From positions 236,474 through 300,473 of the forward strand of contig NZ_KQ948427.1 in assembly GCF_001514065.1 (NCBI RefSeq): DNA of 64,000 bases. The letters are read 5' to 3'. Below are positions 25,160 through 32,558 of the stretch, in pieces; the first letter of the stretch is position 1; every line of letters begins with the position of its first letter. A model generated the notes under the pieces. It was not told where the DNA came from. It saw nothing but the letters and a program-made list of their open reading frames with translations, and did no database searches. Position numbers and translations under genes: made by a program. The stretch comes from Streptomyces antibioticus. GTDB lineage: Bacteria; Actinomycetota; Actinomycetes; Streptomycetales; Streptomycetaceae.

Positions 25160-26449
25160 CTAGCCCTGCTGCCGGAGCAGCGTGTCGCAGGCCTTGACAG
25201 CGTTGTCAAGAGCTTCCTTCGGGCTCTCCTTGCCCTGCAACGCCTTGGCGACCTCGTTGCGCAGCGCCGTCTTCATCTGCTCGCTGAACAGCACCGGCGT
25301 GTAATTGACCGCGTTCTTCAGCGACTTGGCGGCGGCGACCCGCACCCGCGTCTCGTCCGTCCCGTCCTCCTTGGTGAAGTACGGGTCGTCGAGGGAGCCG
25401 GCGGTGCTCGGGAAGATGGCTACCTGCTTGGCGAAGGACATCTGGTGCGCGGCGTCGGTGACGTAGTGCGCGAAGGCGACCGCGGCGGGCTTCCTCTTGC
25501 TCTGCGCGTTCACCATCACGCCCATCACGTACATGTTGACGTGGCCGGTGCTGGTGATCTGGTCGGTGATGCCGATGTTCTTGTACAGGCTGGGCGCCTG
25601 CTTCTTGAAGTTGCCGAGGTCGAGGGCGCTGCCCGGGTTCATGGCGACGGCCTCGGTGAGGAACTTCTTGCCGGACGACTCGGGGGTGGCGGTCAGCGCC
25701 TGCGGGTCGAGGGCCTTGGCGTCGTACAACTCCTTGTACTTGGTGAGGAGTTGTACGCCCTTGGTGTCGTTGAAGGCGAAGGCGGTGCCCGCGGGGTTCA
25801 TGAGTTCGACGCCGTAGCGGCCGAAGTCCTCGACGGTGGGCACGTTGGCGAGGGTGGAGACCTCGCCGTCGCTGTTCCTGGCGATCCGGAGGGCGTCGGC
25901 GAAGAGTTCGTCGTACGTCCTCGGCGGCTGGTCGGGGTCGAGGCCGGCCTTCTTGAACAGGGACTTGTTGTAGAACAGCGGCCCGGTGTTGAGGTACCAG
26001 GGGAAGGCGTACGTCCCGGTCATGCCCGGTATCCGATGGCTGGCCCACGCCCCCTCCAGGTACTCCTTCTTGTACTGCCCGGCCGCCTTGTCGAGGTCGA
26101 GCGCGAGGCCGGCCTTGGCGAGCGGGGCGACGAGGTCCGGGGAGACGTTGACGACGTCGGGCAGGGTGCCGCCGGCGGCGTCGGCGCTGATCTTGTCGGC
26201 GTAGCCCTCGGCGGGCTGGTCGACCCACTTGACCTGGGTGCCGGGGTACTTCTTCTCGAAGTCGGCGATCAGGCCCTCGAAATACGGCTTGAAATTGGCC
26301 CTGAGGTTCCAGGTCTGGAAGGTGATGTCACCCTCGACCTTGCCGGAGGCGTCGGTCGAGCCTCCGTCGTCGCCTCCGGAGCCGCAGGCGCTCAGCGGCA
26401 GGACGAGACAGACGGCGGCGGCGACCAGGGCTCTGCGGGAAACGGGCAC
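25160..26449 (-). CDS. Extracellular sugar-binding lipoprotein
   Basis: 429 residues, CUT1 solute-binding protein and first gene of the glycan operon. GTG start after AAGGAGG. Lipoprotein signal with lipobox LSAC near residue 22. Mature landmarks include ITFQTWNLRANFKPYFEGLI, KYPGTQVKWVDQP, YAFPWYLNTGPLFYNKSLF and PPRTYDELFADALRI, standard for binding proteins of di- and oligosaccharides. It should capture the freed N-glycan chain at the membrane surface. Expression is expected from a promoter in the 206-bp gap shared with the LacI regulator, where nested palindromes occur. Confidence 0.94.
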   Translation of the reverse strand: MPVSRRALVAAAVCLVLPLSACGSGGDDGGSTDASGKVEGDITFQTWNLRANFKPYFEGLIADFEKKYPGTQVKWVDQPAEGYADKISADAAGGTLPDVVNVSPDLVAPLAKAGLALDLDKAAGQYKKEYLEGAWASHRIPGMTGTYAFPWYLNTGPLFYNKSLFKKAGLDPDQPPRTYDELFADALRIARNSDGEVSTLANVPTVEDFGRYGVELMNPAGTAFAFNDTKGVQLLTKYKELYDAKALDPQALTATPESSGKKFLTEAVAMNPGSALDLGNFKKQAPSLYKNIGITDQITSTGHVNMYVMGVMVNAQSKRKPAAVAFAHYVTDAAHQMSFAKQVAIFPSTAGSLDDPYFTKEDGTDETRVRVAAAKSLKNAVNYTPVLFSEQMKTALRNEVAKALQGKESPKEALDNAVKACDTLLRQQG

Positions 26450-26565
26450 GGCGAACGGCCTCCTTGCAACGGGTCGGTGCGGCGGAGTGGGTGGGGTGGG
26501 TCGGCCCGACGCAGACCCTGCACGCCCCGCGGAGGGCCCGTCAATAACCCTCGCAGGGCTAATCT

Positions 26566-26580
26566 CATTAGTGACTAATG
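26566..26580. promoter_or_regulatory. Palindrome, candidate LacI operator
   Basis: CATTAGTGACTAATG is a perfect 7+1+7 inverted repeat between the divergent SBP and LacI genes. Its right half is shared with the larger inverted repeat that follows. Confidence 0.6.
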
Positions 26581-26614
26581 CGGTTTAGCTACTTGAGCGC
26601 TGAACCGCATTAGT
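26574..26614. promoter_or_regulatory. Large inverted repeat with LacI-like core
   Basis: ACTAATGCGGTT (26574-26585) and AACCGCATTAGT (26603-26614) are exact 12-bp arms, 17 bp apart. The spacer side includes TTGAGCGCTGAA (26593-26604), a near-palindrome with the central CG typical of LacI-family sites. The region should carry the operator of the divergent LacI gene and may loop or bind two dimers. Confidence 0.7.
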
Positions 26615-26655
26615 GCAAGCTGGCGCGAAATCCTTCGCAGGAATGGGGAAGCACG

Positions 26656-27702
26656 TTGTCAGGCAAGCGCTCACCGGCCCGTCGGCCCACGATGAAGGAC
26701 ATCGCGCGGCATGCCGGCGTCTCCCAGAGCGCGGTCTCCTTCGCCCTGAACGGCCGGCCCGGTGTCTCCGAGGACACCCGGGACCGGGTGCGGCAGGTTG
26801 CCGAGGAATTGGGCTGGCGGCCCAGCACGGCGGCCCGCGCCCTGTCCGGCGAGGGCGCGGCCACGGTCGGCTTCGTGCTCGCCCGCCCCGCGGACACCCT
26901 CGGCGTGGACTCGTTCTTCCTACAACTGGTCTCGGGCATCCAGGAGGTGCTCGCGGAACGCCATCTCGGGCTGCTCTTCCAGGTGGTGGAGGACATCGCC
27001 GACGAGTGCGCGGTCTACCGGCGCTGGTGGGCCGAGCACCGGGTGGACGGAGTGCTGGTCGTCGACCCGCGCACCGCCGACCCGCGCCCCGATCTCCTGG
27101 ACGAACTCGGCCTGCCCGCCGTGGTGATCGGCGGCGCGCCCGACGAACGCCACCCCGGCCTGTCGACGGTGTGGGCGGACGACGCGGGCGCGATGGCCTC
27201 GGTGGTGGACGGGCTCTACGCCCTCGGCCACCGCCGGATCGTGCACATCGCGGGCCTGCCCGGCCTCGCCCACACCGAGCGCCGTATCCGCACCCTGCGC
27301 GCCGAGGCCGAGCGGCGCGGCCTCACCGGGGTGCGGTCGGTGACCACCGACTACTCCGACGCCGAGGGCGCCGCCGTGACCCGCCGGGTCCTGGAGTCCG
27401 CCGACCCGCCGACCGCGCTGATCTACGACAACGACGTGATGGCCGTCGCCGGTGCCGCCGCCGCGGCCGAGCTGGACCGGTCCGTGCCGGCGGACGTGTC
27501 CGTGGTCTCGTGGGAGGACTCGGCGCTGTGCCGCATGGTCAAGCCGTGGCTGTCCGCCCTGTCCCGGGACAGCGTCGAGTTCGGACGCACGGCGGCCAGG
27601 GAACTGACCGCTCTCCTGGACGGCGGCCCGGCACGGACCGTACGGGTGCCGGTGCCGCAGTTGATCGAACGGGGCAGCACGGGCGCCGCACGCGAGGCCT
27701 GA
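26656..27702 (+). CDS. LacI family transcriptional regulator
   Basis: 348 residues. The start is the TTG at 26656, six bases after GGGGAAG. The N-terminal helix-turn-helix reads TMKDIARHAGVSQSAVSFALNGR (about 12-34) with the hinge helix GWRPSTAARALSG. The periplasmic-binding-like effector domain (about 70-335) includes GVLVVDPR, HRRIVHIAGLPG and DVSVVSWEDSALCRMVKPWLSAL. It is divergent from the glycan importer operon with operators in the intergenic space, so it most likely represses that operon until a mannoside or GlcNAc-containing fragment binds. The inducer is unknown. Confidence 0.93.
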   Translation: MSGKRSPARRPTMKDIARHAGVSQSAVSFALNGRPGVSEDTRDRVRQVAEELGWRPSTAARALSGEGAATVGFVLARPADTLGVDSFFLQLVSGIQEVLAERHLGLLFQVVEDIADECAVYRRWWAEHRVDGVLVVDPRTADPRPDLLDELGLPAVVIGGAPDERHPGLSTVWADDAGAMASVVDGLYALGHRRIVHIAGLPGLAHTERRIRTLRAEAERRGLTGVRSVTTDYSDAEGAAVTRRVLESADPPTALIYDNDVMAVAGAAAAAELDRSVPADVSVVSWEDSALCRMVKPWLSALSRDSVEFGRTAARELTALLDGGPARTVRVPVPQLIERGSTGAAREA

Positions 27703-27808
27703 CGCCGGACCCCAGAGGGTGGCCGTCCGAGAGCGTCGCCCTCTCGACTCCGCGACCGAGCCGGGGCACAGTTCTCCCTACATACTCGCCAGTACGAGGA
27801 GAGAACCC

Positions 27809-29152
27809 GTGACCAGCTGGATCGGCCGGAGCGCCGCCGAGATCGCCGCCGCCGTGCGGGAGAAGCGGGCCACGCCCCGCGAGGTGGTGGCCGAGCACCT
27901 CGCCCGGATCGAGCGGCTCGACGGCCGCGTCGGCGCTTTCCGGACGGTACGGGCCGAGGCGGCGCTCGCCGAGGCCGACGAGGTGGGCGCACGTGCCGAC
28001 CTGGCCGAACTGCCCCTCGCCGGTGTACCGGTGGCCGTCAAGGACAACCTCGCGGTGCGCGGCGAGTCCAAGCGCGTCGGCTCGGCGGCGACGCCCGACA
28101 CGCCGTCGGCGGAGGACCATGTGACGGTCGCCCGGCTGCGTGCCGCGGGCGCGGTGGTCGTGGGCCTGACGAACGTGCCCGAGCTGTGCGTCTTCGGTAC
28201 GACCGAGGGCGTGCACGGCACCGCCCGCAACCCGTGGGACACCTCGCGCACGGCGGGCGGCTCCTCCGGCGGCAGCGCGGCCGCCGTCGCCGCCGGTCTG
28301 GTCCCGATCGCCCTCGGCAACGACGGCATGGGCTCGCTGCGCATCCCTGCGGCCAACTGCGGCCTCGTCACCATCAAGCCGGGGCACGGCGTGGTCCCGG
28401 CGGGCGTCAGCGACGGCGACTGGTTCGGCATGTCCGAGAACGGTCCGCTGGCGACGACGGTCGAGGACGCGCGGCTGATGCTGGGCATCCTGGCGGGCAC
28501 GGAGTTCGTAGGGCCGGCGGAGTCCGGGATGCGCAAGGTCGCGGTCTCCCTGCGCAGCCCGATCGCCGGCATCGCGATCACCGCGCCCTACAAGACAGCC
28601 GCGCGGGACGCCGCCGAGGTGCTCATGAAGGCCGGCCACCAGGTGCGCCGCGCCGACCCGTCGTACCCGGTGTCGCTGAGCTTCACCTCGCTCGCCCACT
28701 GGACGGCCGGCACCTCCGAGGACGCCCAGGGCCTCGACCCCGCCCTGCTGACCCGGCGCACCCGGGTGCACGCGGCGGTGGGCCGCCGCTTCGTGAAGAC
28801 GGTCGGCACCGGCAAGGCCCGCGAGGAACTCCGCCGCCGCCTGGAGCCGTTCTTCGAGGAGTACGACATCCTGCTCACCCCGGCGCTGGCCCGCCGTTCC
28901 CCGGCGTCGGCGCCCTGGCACGAGCGCGGCTGGCTCCGCAACATCCTCGCCAACACCAACTACTCGCCCATGACCCCGCCGTGGAACCTCACCGGCTGGC
29001 CCGCGATGGCGGTCCCGTTCGGCACCCTGCCGTCCGGCGCCCCCACCGCCGTACAACTGGTCGGCCGCCCGGGCACGGAGTCGGTGCTGCTGGAGACGGC
29101 GGAACAGTTGGAGAAGCTGCACCCGTGGCAGCGGACGGCACCGCTGGACTGA
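27809..29152 (+). CDS. Amidase (amidase-signature family)
   Basis: 447 residues from the GTG at 27809, after GAGGAGAGAA. The Ser-cisSer-Lys triad is visible: Lys in VPVAVKDNLAV near residue 78, cis-Ser in AGGSSGGSAAAVAAG near 152-156, and nucleophile Ser in NDGMGSLRIPAANCG near 176. Family-typical NPWDTSRT and GPLATTVEDA follow. It hydrolyses an unidentified amide; family members act on aryl- and fatty amides or on aminoacyl-tRNA as GatA, but no gatC/gatB is near, so GatA is unlikely. It lies 106 bp after LacI on the same strand and ends before a strong bidirectional terminator. Confidence 0.9.
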   Translation: MTSWIGRSAAEIAAAVREKRATPREVVAEHLARIERLDGRVGAFRTVRAEAALAEADEVGARADLAELPLAGVPVAVKDNLAVRGESKRVGSAATPDTPSAEDHVTVARLRAAGAVVVGLTNVPELCVFGTTEGVHGTARNPWDTSRTAGGSSGGSAAAVAAGLVPIALGNDGMGSLRIPAANCGLVTIKPGHGVVPAGVSDGDWFGMSENGPLATTVEDARLMLGILAGTEFVGPAESGMRKVAVSLRSPIAGIAITAPYKTAARDAAEVLMKAGHQVRRADPSYPVSLSFTSLAHWTAGTSEDAQGLDPALLTRRTRVHAAVGRRFVKTVGTGKAREELRRRLEPFFEEYDILLTPALARRSPASAPWHERGWLRNILANTNYSPMTPPWNLTGWPAMAVPFGTLPSGAPTAVQLVGRPGTESVLLETAEQLEKLHPWQRTAPLD

Positions 29153-29199
29153 GGTACGCGCGGCACTCGGCCGGAAAGGCGACGCCCGGTGCCTCTGAT

Positions 29200-29232
29200 C
29201 GGCATGGGTGTGCGTCTCGCACACCCATGCCG
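29200..29232. terminator. Bidirectional terminator hairpin
   Basis: A perfect 15-bp stem (CGGCATGGGTGTGCG with its complement) and a TCT loop sit between the convergent amidase and small-protein genes. There is no T tract, as is usual for Streptomyces terminators. Confidence 0.82.
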
Positions 29233-29260
29233 TCGGCGATCGCGAGGGGGACCGACCTCG

Positions 29261-29434
29261 TCAGTCCACGCTGGGCAGGATGTGGGGCTCGGCCAGGTCG
29301 TCTTCGTAGCCCGCGAGGCGGATGGGGGCGGAGCGCGCCCACACGTCGAGGCTGCCGAGCTGGCCGGGGCTGCGGCCGGCGCGCTCCTGACGTTCCTTGG
29401 GGCGTTGCTCGCGATTCGTCTTCTCCGGTGTCAC
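29261..29434 (-). CDS. Small protein, 57 residues
   Basis: A GTG at 29434 is preceded by AAGGAG at ideal spacing. The product begins MTPEKTNREQRPKERQERAG, continues with a Ser/Gly/Leu centre (SPGQLGSLDVWARSAPIRL), and ends acidic (EDDLAEPHILPSVD). It has no Cys, no membrane segment and no signal; charge runs from basic at the N-terminus to acidic at the C-terminus. Codon third positions are GC-rich and the gene is bounded by a terminator, so it looks real. I do not recognise the family. A conserved regulatory or RiPP-like peptide is possible, but no modifying enzyme lies beside it. Confidence 0.72.
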   Translation of the reverse strand: MTPEKTNREQRPKERQERAGRSPGQLGSLDVWARSAPIRLAGYEDDLAEPHILPSVD

Positions 29435-29831
29435 CGCGCACTCCTTATGTGTCGGGTCACCCTCGGGGCGTATCAGTCAGGATGCGGCCTGGCGCCGGAC
29501 GCCCGCTCGGGTCTGAGTCGAAATCAGTTCGGACGCGGTGGCGCCGGTAACTCTGGTGAGTGCAGGCCGTGGTGACCGACTTGCCCCAGGACGGACCGTG
29601 GGTGTGGGTGGGACCCCGTACTGCTGTCCGTCCGCTACAGATTAACCAAATGAGCGGGCCGCCGCTCGATGGGGCTGAAAACAAGGGGTAACCATTGCAA
29701 GTCCCCTGTGTTCATTGGTGCCTTTATGCAGGTATTTGCCCAGAATTGCCCTGTCGGCAAGCTCACCCGTTCGGCCTACATGCCCAGCGGCTCCTCTGTC
29801 ATCTGACGGCCCGTCATGAGACGGTACGCCG
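29435..29831. other. Gene-poor intergenic region
   Basis: About 400 bp upstream of both the small protein and the SDR gene. The stretch 29640-29760 is richer in A/T than its surroundings. It contains AGGGG/CCCCT arms near 29684-29706 and a 26-codon ORF at 29726-29806 without a ribosome site. I see no convincing longer gene; it most likely holds the two divergent promoters. Confidence 0.5.
29804..29816. promoter_or_regulatory. Palindrome upstream of SDR gene
   Basis: TGACGGCCCGTCA is a perfect 6+1+6 inverted repeat 16 bp before the SDR start. The position suits a repressor (TetR-like) site; no regulator gene is adjacent. Confidence 0.5.
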
Positions 29832-30635
29832 ATGACGTCGCCGTACGGACTGGACGGGAAGGCCGCCGTCGTCACCGGTGGGACGCGGGGGATCGGGCGC
29901 GAGGTCGCCCGGCAGCTGGCCGACGCCGGGGCGCGGGTGTGTGTGACGGCGCGGGACGCGGCGGACGTCCGGCGGACCGCCGCCGAGCTGGGCGGAGTCG
30001 GGCTGGCGGGCAGCGTGGCCGACCCCGCTCATCTGTCGGAGGTGACCGAGCTCGCCCTGCGGGCGTTCGGGCGGATCGACGTCGTCGTCAACAACGCGGC
30101 GACCAACCAGCCGTACGGCCCGTTGATGGACGCCGACCCGGACGCCTGGCGCACGGCGTTCACCGTGAACGTCGAGGCACCGCTGCGGCTCGTGCAGTGC
30201 GCGTGGCGGGCGTGGATGCGGGAGCACGGCGGCTCGGTGATCAACGTCTGCACGGAGGGCGCCGGCCACGTCGGACCGCACGTCGGCGCGTACGGCACTA
30301 GCAAGGCGGCCCTTCTCCATCTCACGCGGCAGCTCGCCGGGGAATTGGCACCGCGCGTCCGCGTCAACTCCGTCTCGCCCGGTCTCGTCCGCACCGAGAT
30401 GGCCCGTTTCGTATGGGAGCCGGGCGAGGCGGAGGTCGCCGCGGGGCTGCCGCTCGGGCGGATCGGGGAGCCGGCGGACGTGGCGCGGGCCGTCGTGTGG
30501 CTGGCCTCCGACGCGGCCGAGTGGATCACCGGGGCGGATCTGCTGGTGGACGGCGGCACGCGGGTGCGGGCGGCGCACCCGGGCGGGTACGCCGTCCACG
30601 ACCGGCTGCGGTCGTACGCACCGCCGCAGCCCTGA
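29832..30635 (+). CDS. SDR family oxidoreductase
   Basis: 267 residues. Cofactor loop TGGTRGIG near residue 15, a basic residue in VTARD after beta-2 (NADP-leaning), NNAATNQ near 90, and YGTSK as the catalytic YxxxK near 155, with NVCTEGAG where the catalytic Ser is often found; here it reads as Thr-Glu, so the Ser position is not certain. The end AEWITGADLLVDGG is typical of 3-oxoacyl-reductase-like SDRs. Substrate unknown. It is probably transcribed alone under the palindrome just upstream. Confidence 0.88.
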   Translation: MTSPYGLDGKAAVVTGGTRGIGREVARQLADAGARVCVTARDAADVRRTAAELGGVGLAGSVADPAHLSEVTELALRAFGRIDVVVNNAATNQPYGPLMDADPDAWRTAFTVNVEAPLRLVQCAWRAWMREHGGSVINVCTEGAGHVGPHVGAYGTSKAALLHLTRQLAGELAPRVRVNSVSPGLVRTEMARFVWEPGEAEVAAGLPLGRIGEPADVARAVVWLASDAAEWITGADLLVDGGTRVRAAHPGGYAVHDRLRSYAPPQP

Positions 30636-30643
30636 GAGGACTC

Positions 30644-30874
30644 CTACGGGAAGAGCGCGATCCCCATGAGGACGATCAGCACGATGAACGCGACGACCGC
30701 GATCGTGCCCCAGGTCCAGGGGTGTTTGTACGGGTCGTGGGCGCCGCCGCGGGGCCGGTCCTCGGGGAGGACGGCATGTGCCGGGCGGTCGCTCGCGTAG
30801 AACTGCTCGTCGGTGGCGTAGCGGTTGCGCGGGTCACCGAGAGCGCGCGGATCGATGTGGTGCGGACTGGCCAT
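30644..30874 (-). CDS. Small single-pass membrane protein
   Basis: 76 residues. A hydrophilic, His/Asp/Arg-rich N-terminal half (HHIDPRALGDPRNRYATDEQ) is followed by one C-terminal membrane helix (GTIAVVAFIVLIVLMGIAL). AGGAGTGAGTC precedes the ATG. It has the shape of a tail-anchored protein with the N-terminus in the cytoplasm. Function unknown. It sits between the SDR at 29.8 kb (convergent) and the larger SDR gene upstream on its own strand. Confidence 0.78.
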   Translation of the reverse strand: MASPHHIDPRALGDPRNRYATDEQFYASDRPAHAVLPEDRPRGGAHDPYKHPWTWGTIAVVAFIVLIVLMGIALFP

Positions 30875-30949
30875 GACTCACTCCTGGCGCGGTGGTCACC
30901 AGGGTCCGGGTGCCCTTCGGGCGCCGCGTGACACGTCACGGCCGGCGCG

Positions 30950-32455
30950 TCACCACTTCCCGGGCGCGTAGTCCTTGAGGAAGACGCCGTACAGGTCCTC
31001 GCCCTGTTCGCCGCGCACAATCGGATCGTAGACCCGGGCCGCGCCGTCGACCAGGTCGAGCGGGGCGTGGAAGCCCTCCTCGGCGAGGCGCAGCTTGTCG
31101 AAGTGGGGGCGCTCGTCGGTGATCCAGCCGGTGTCGACGGACGTCATGAGGATGCCGTCGGTCTGGAACATCTCCTGGCCGCTGGTCCGGGTGACCATGT
31201 TCATGGCGGCCTTGGCGGCGTTGGTGTTGGGGTGGCCGGCGCCCTTGTAGCCGCGGCCGAAGACGCCCTCCATGGCGGAGACGTTCACGACGTAGGCCCG
31301 TCCGCTCGCCGCCTTCTTCGCGGCCTCGGCCATGCTCGGGCGCAGCTTGCTGATCAGGATGAACGGCGCCGTGTAGTTGCACAGCTGGGTCTCAAGGAGC
31401 TCCACCGGGGAGATCTGCTCGATGGTCTGCACCCAGGTGTTGGTGTCGACGACGTCGGGGACGAGACCGCCCGCGTCGATGGCGGTGCCGTCGAGGTGCT
31501 TGGCGACGCTCGCGTTGCCCGCGACGAGCGCGAGGTCGGCGACCTGCTGGGCGTCCATGCCGGAGATCCCGGCGGGCAGCGAGGCGAGGCCGTCGACGGC
31601 GCCGGAGCCGAAGGCGCCGATCACGTGGTGGGCGGGCAGCTCACCGGCGGGCAGCGGGGCGCTCTCGCCCTCGACCAGGGCGGCGTACGCGGAGGGCAGG
31701 CGCCGTACGGTCTGGGTGGCGTTGTTGACCAGGATGTCGAGCGGACCGGCCTCGGCGACCTGGTCGGCGAGGGCGACGGCCTGGGCCGGGTCGCGCAGGT
31801 CGATGCCGACGACCTCCAGGCGGTGCAGCCAGTCCCCGGAGTCGTCCATGGCCTTGAAGCGGCGGATGGCGTCCTTGGGGAAGCGCGTGGTGACGGTGGT
31901 GTGGGCACCGTCGCGCAGCAGCCGGAGCGCGATGTACATGCCGATCTTGGCGCGGCCGCCGGTGAGCAGGGCGCGCTTGCCGGTGAGGTCGGCGCGGACG
32001 TCGCGCTTGGCGCGGTTCAGCGCGGCGCAGTCCGGACAGAGCTGGTGGTAGAAGTAGTCGACTTCCACGTACCGGGTCTTGCAGGTGTAGCAGGAGCGGG
32101 GGCGCTGGAGTATCCCCGCGATCTTGCCGGCCTCGGTGACGGACGACGGCAGGATGCCCTCGGTCTCGTCGTCGATGCGCTGCGCGGAGCCGGTGGCGGT
32201 GGACTCGGTGACCGCCTTGTCGTGCGCGGTCTTGGCGGCCCGGCGCTCCTGGCGGCGGCGCTGCTTGACGGTGCGGTAGATGCCGGCGGTGGCCCGGCGC
32301 ACGGCGATCGCGTCGGGGTGGTCGACCTCCAGCTTGTCGAGCTCGTCGAGCACGCTGAGGCAGACGGCCAGCCGCTCGGGGTCGATCCCGGGGCCGTACA
32401 CGACCTCGTCCACGGCCTCGTCCGTGACCGCCGAGCCGTCCTCTGTCACCGTCAT
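30950..32455 (-). CDS. Zinc-ribbon SDR-like protein
   Basis: 501 residues. The first 110 residues are charged and helical (YRTVKQRRRQERRAAKTAHD). A putative zinc ribbon follows, CYTCKTRYVEVDYFYHQLC then PDC, near residues 122-143. The rest is a Rossmann SDR domain: TGGRAKIGMYIALRLL near 165, NNATQTVRR near 247, VSAMEGVFGRGYKG and NTNAAKAAMNMVTR near 420. The canonical YxxxK is replaced by TNAAK, so normal dehydrogenase chemistry is doubtful unless the nearby Tyr in GRGYKG substitutes. Fusion of a metal site to an SDR suggests a specialised or regulatory role. Confidence 0.85.
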   Translation of the reverse strand: MTVTEDGSAVTDEAVDEVVYGPGIDPERLAVCLSVLDELDKLEVDHPDAIAVRRATAGIYRTVKQRRRQERRAAKTAHDKAVTESTATGSAQRIDDETEGILPSSVTEAGKIAGILQRPRSCYTCKTRYVEVDYFYHQLCPDCAALNRAKRDVRADLTGKRALLTGGRAKIGMYIALRLLRDGAHTTVTTRFPKDAIRRFKAMDDSGDWLHRLEVVGIDLRDPAQAVALADQVAEAGPLDILVNNATQTVRRLPSAYAALVEGESAPLPAGELPAHHVIGAFGSGAVDGLASLPAGISGMDAQQVADLALVAGNASVAKHLDGTAIDAGGLVPDVVDTNTWVQTIEQISPVELLETQLCNYTAPFILISKLRPSMAEAAKKAASGRAYVVNVSAMEGVFGRGYKGAGHPNTNAAKAAMNMVTRTSGQEMFQTDGILMTSVDTGWITDERPHFDKLRLAEEGFHAPLDLVDGAARVYDPIVRGEQGEDLYGVFLKDYAPGKW

Positions 32456-32558
32456 CGCGCTGCCGTTCCCTGCTGCCCCGTGCGGCGCTCCGACCGCGTC
32501 CGCTTTCGAACGGGGAATTCTACGGAGCGCCGGGCCGGTCCTCCAAAAATCGTGAGGG

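Noticed and set aside
29457..29684. 75-codon frame in the gap before the SDR
   Set aside because: No ribosome site, Arg/Ser/Thr-rich shadow composition and overlap with promoter-like DNA.
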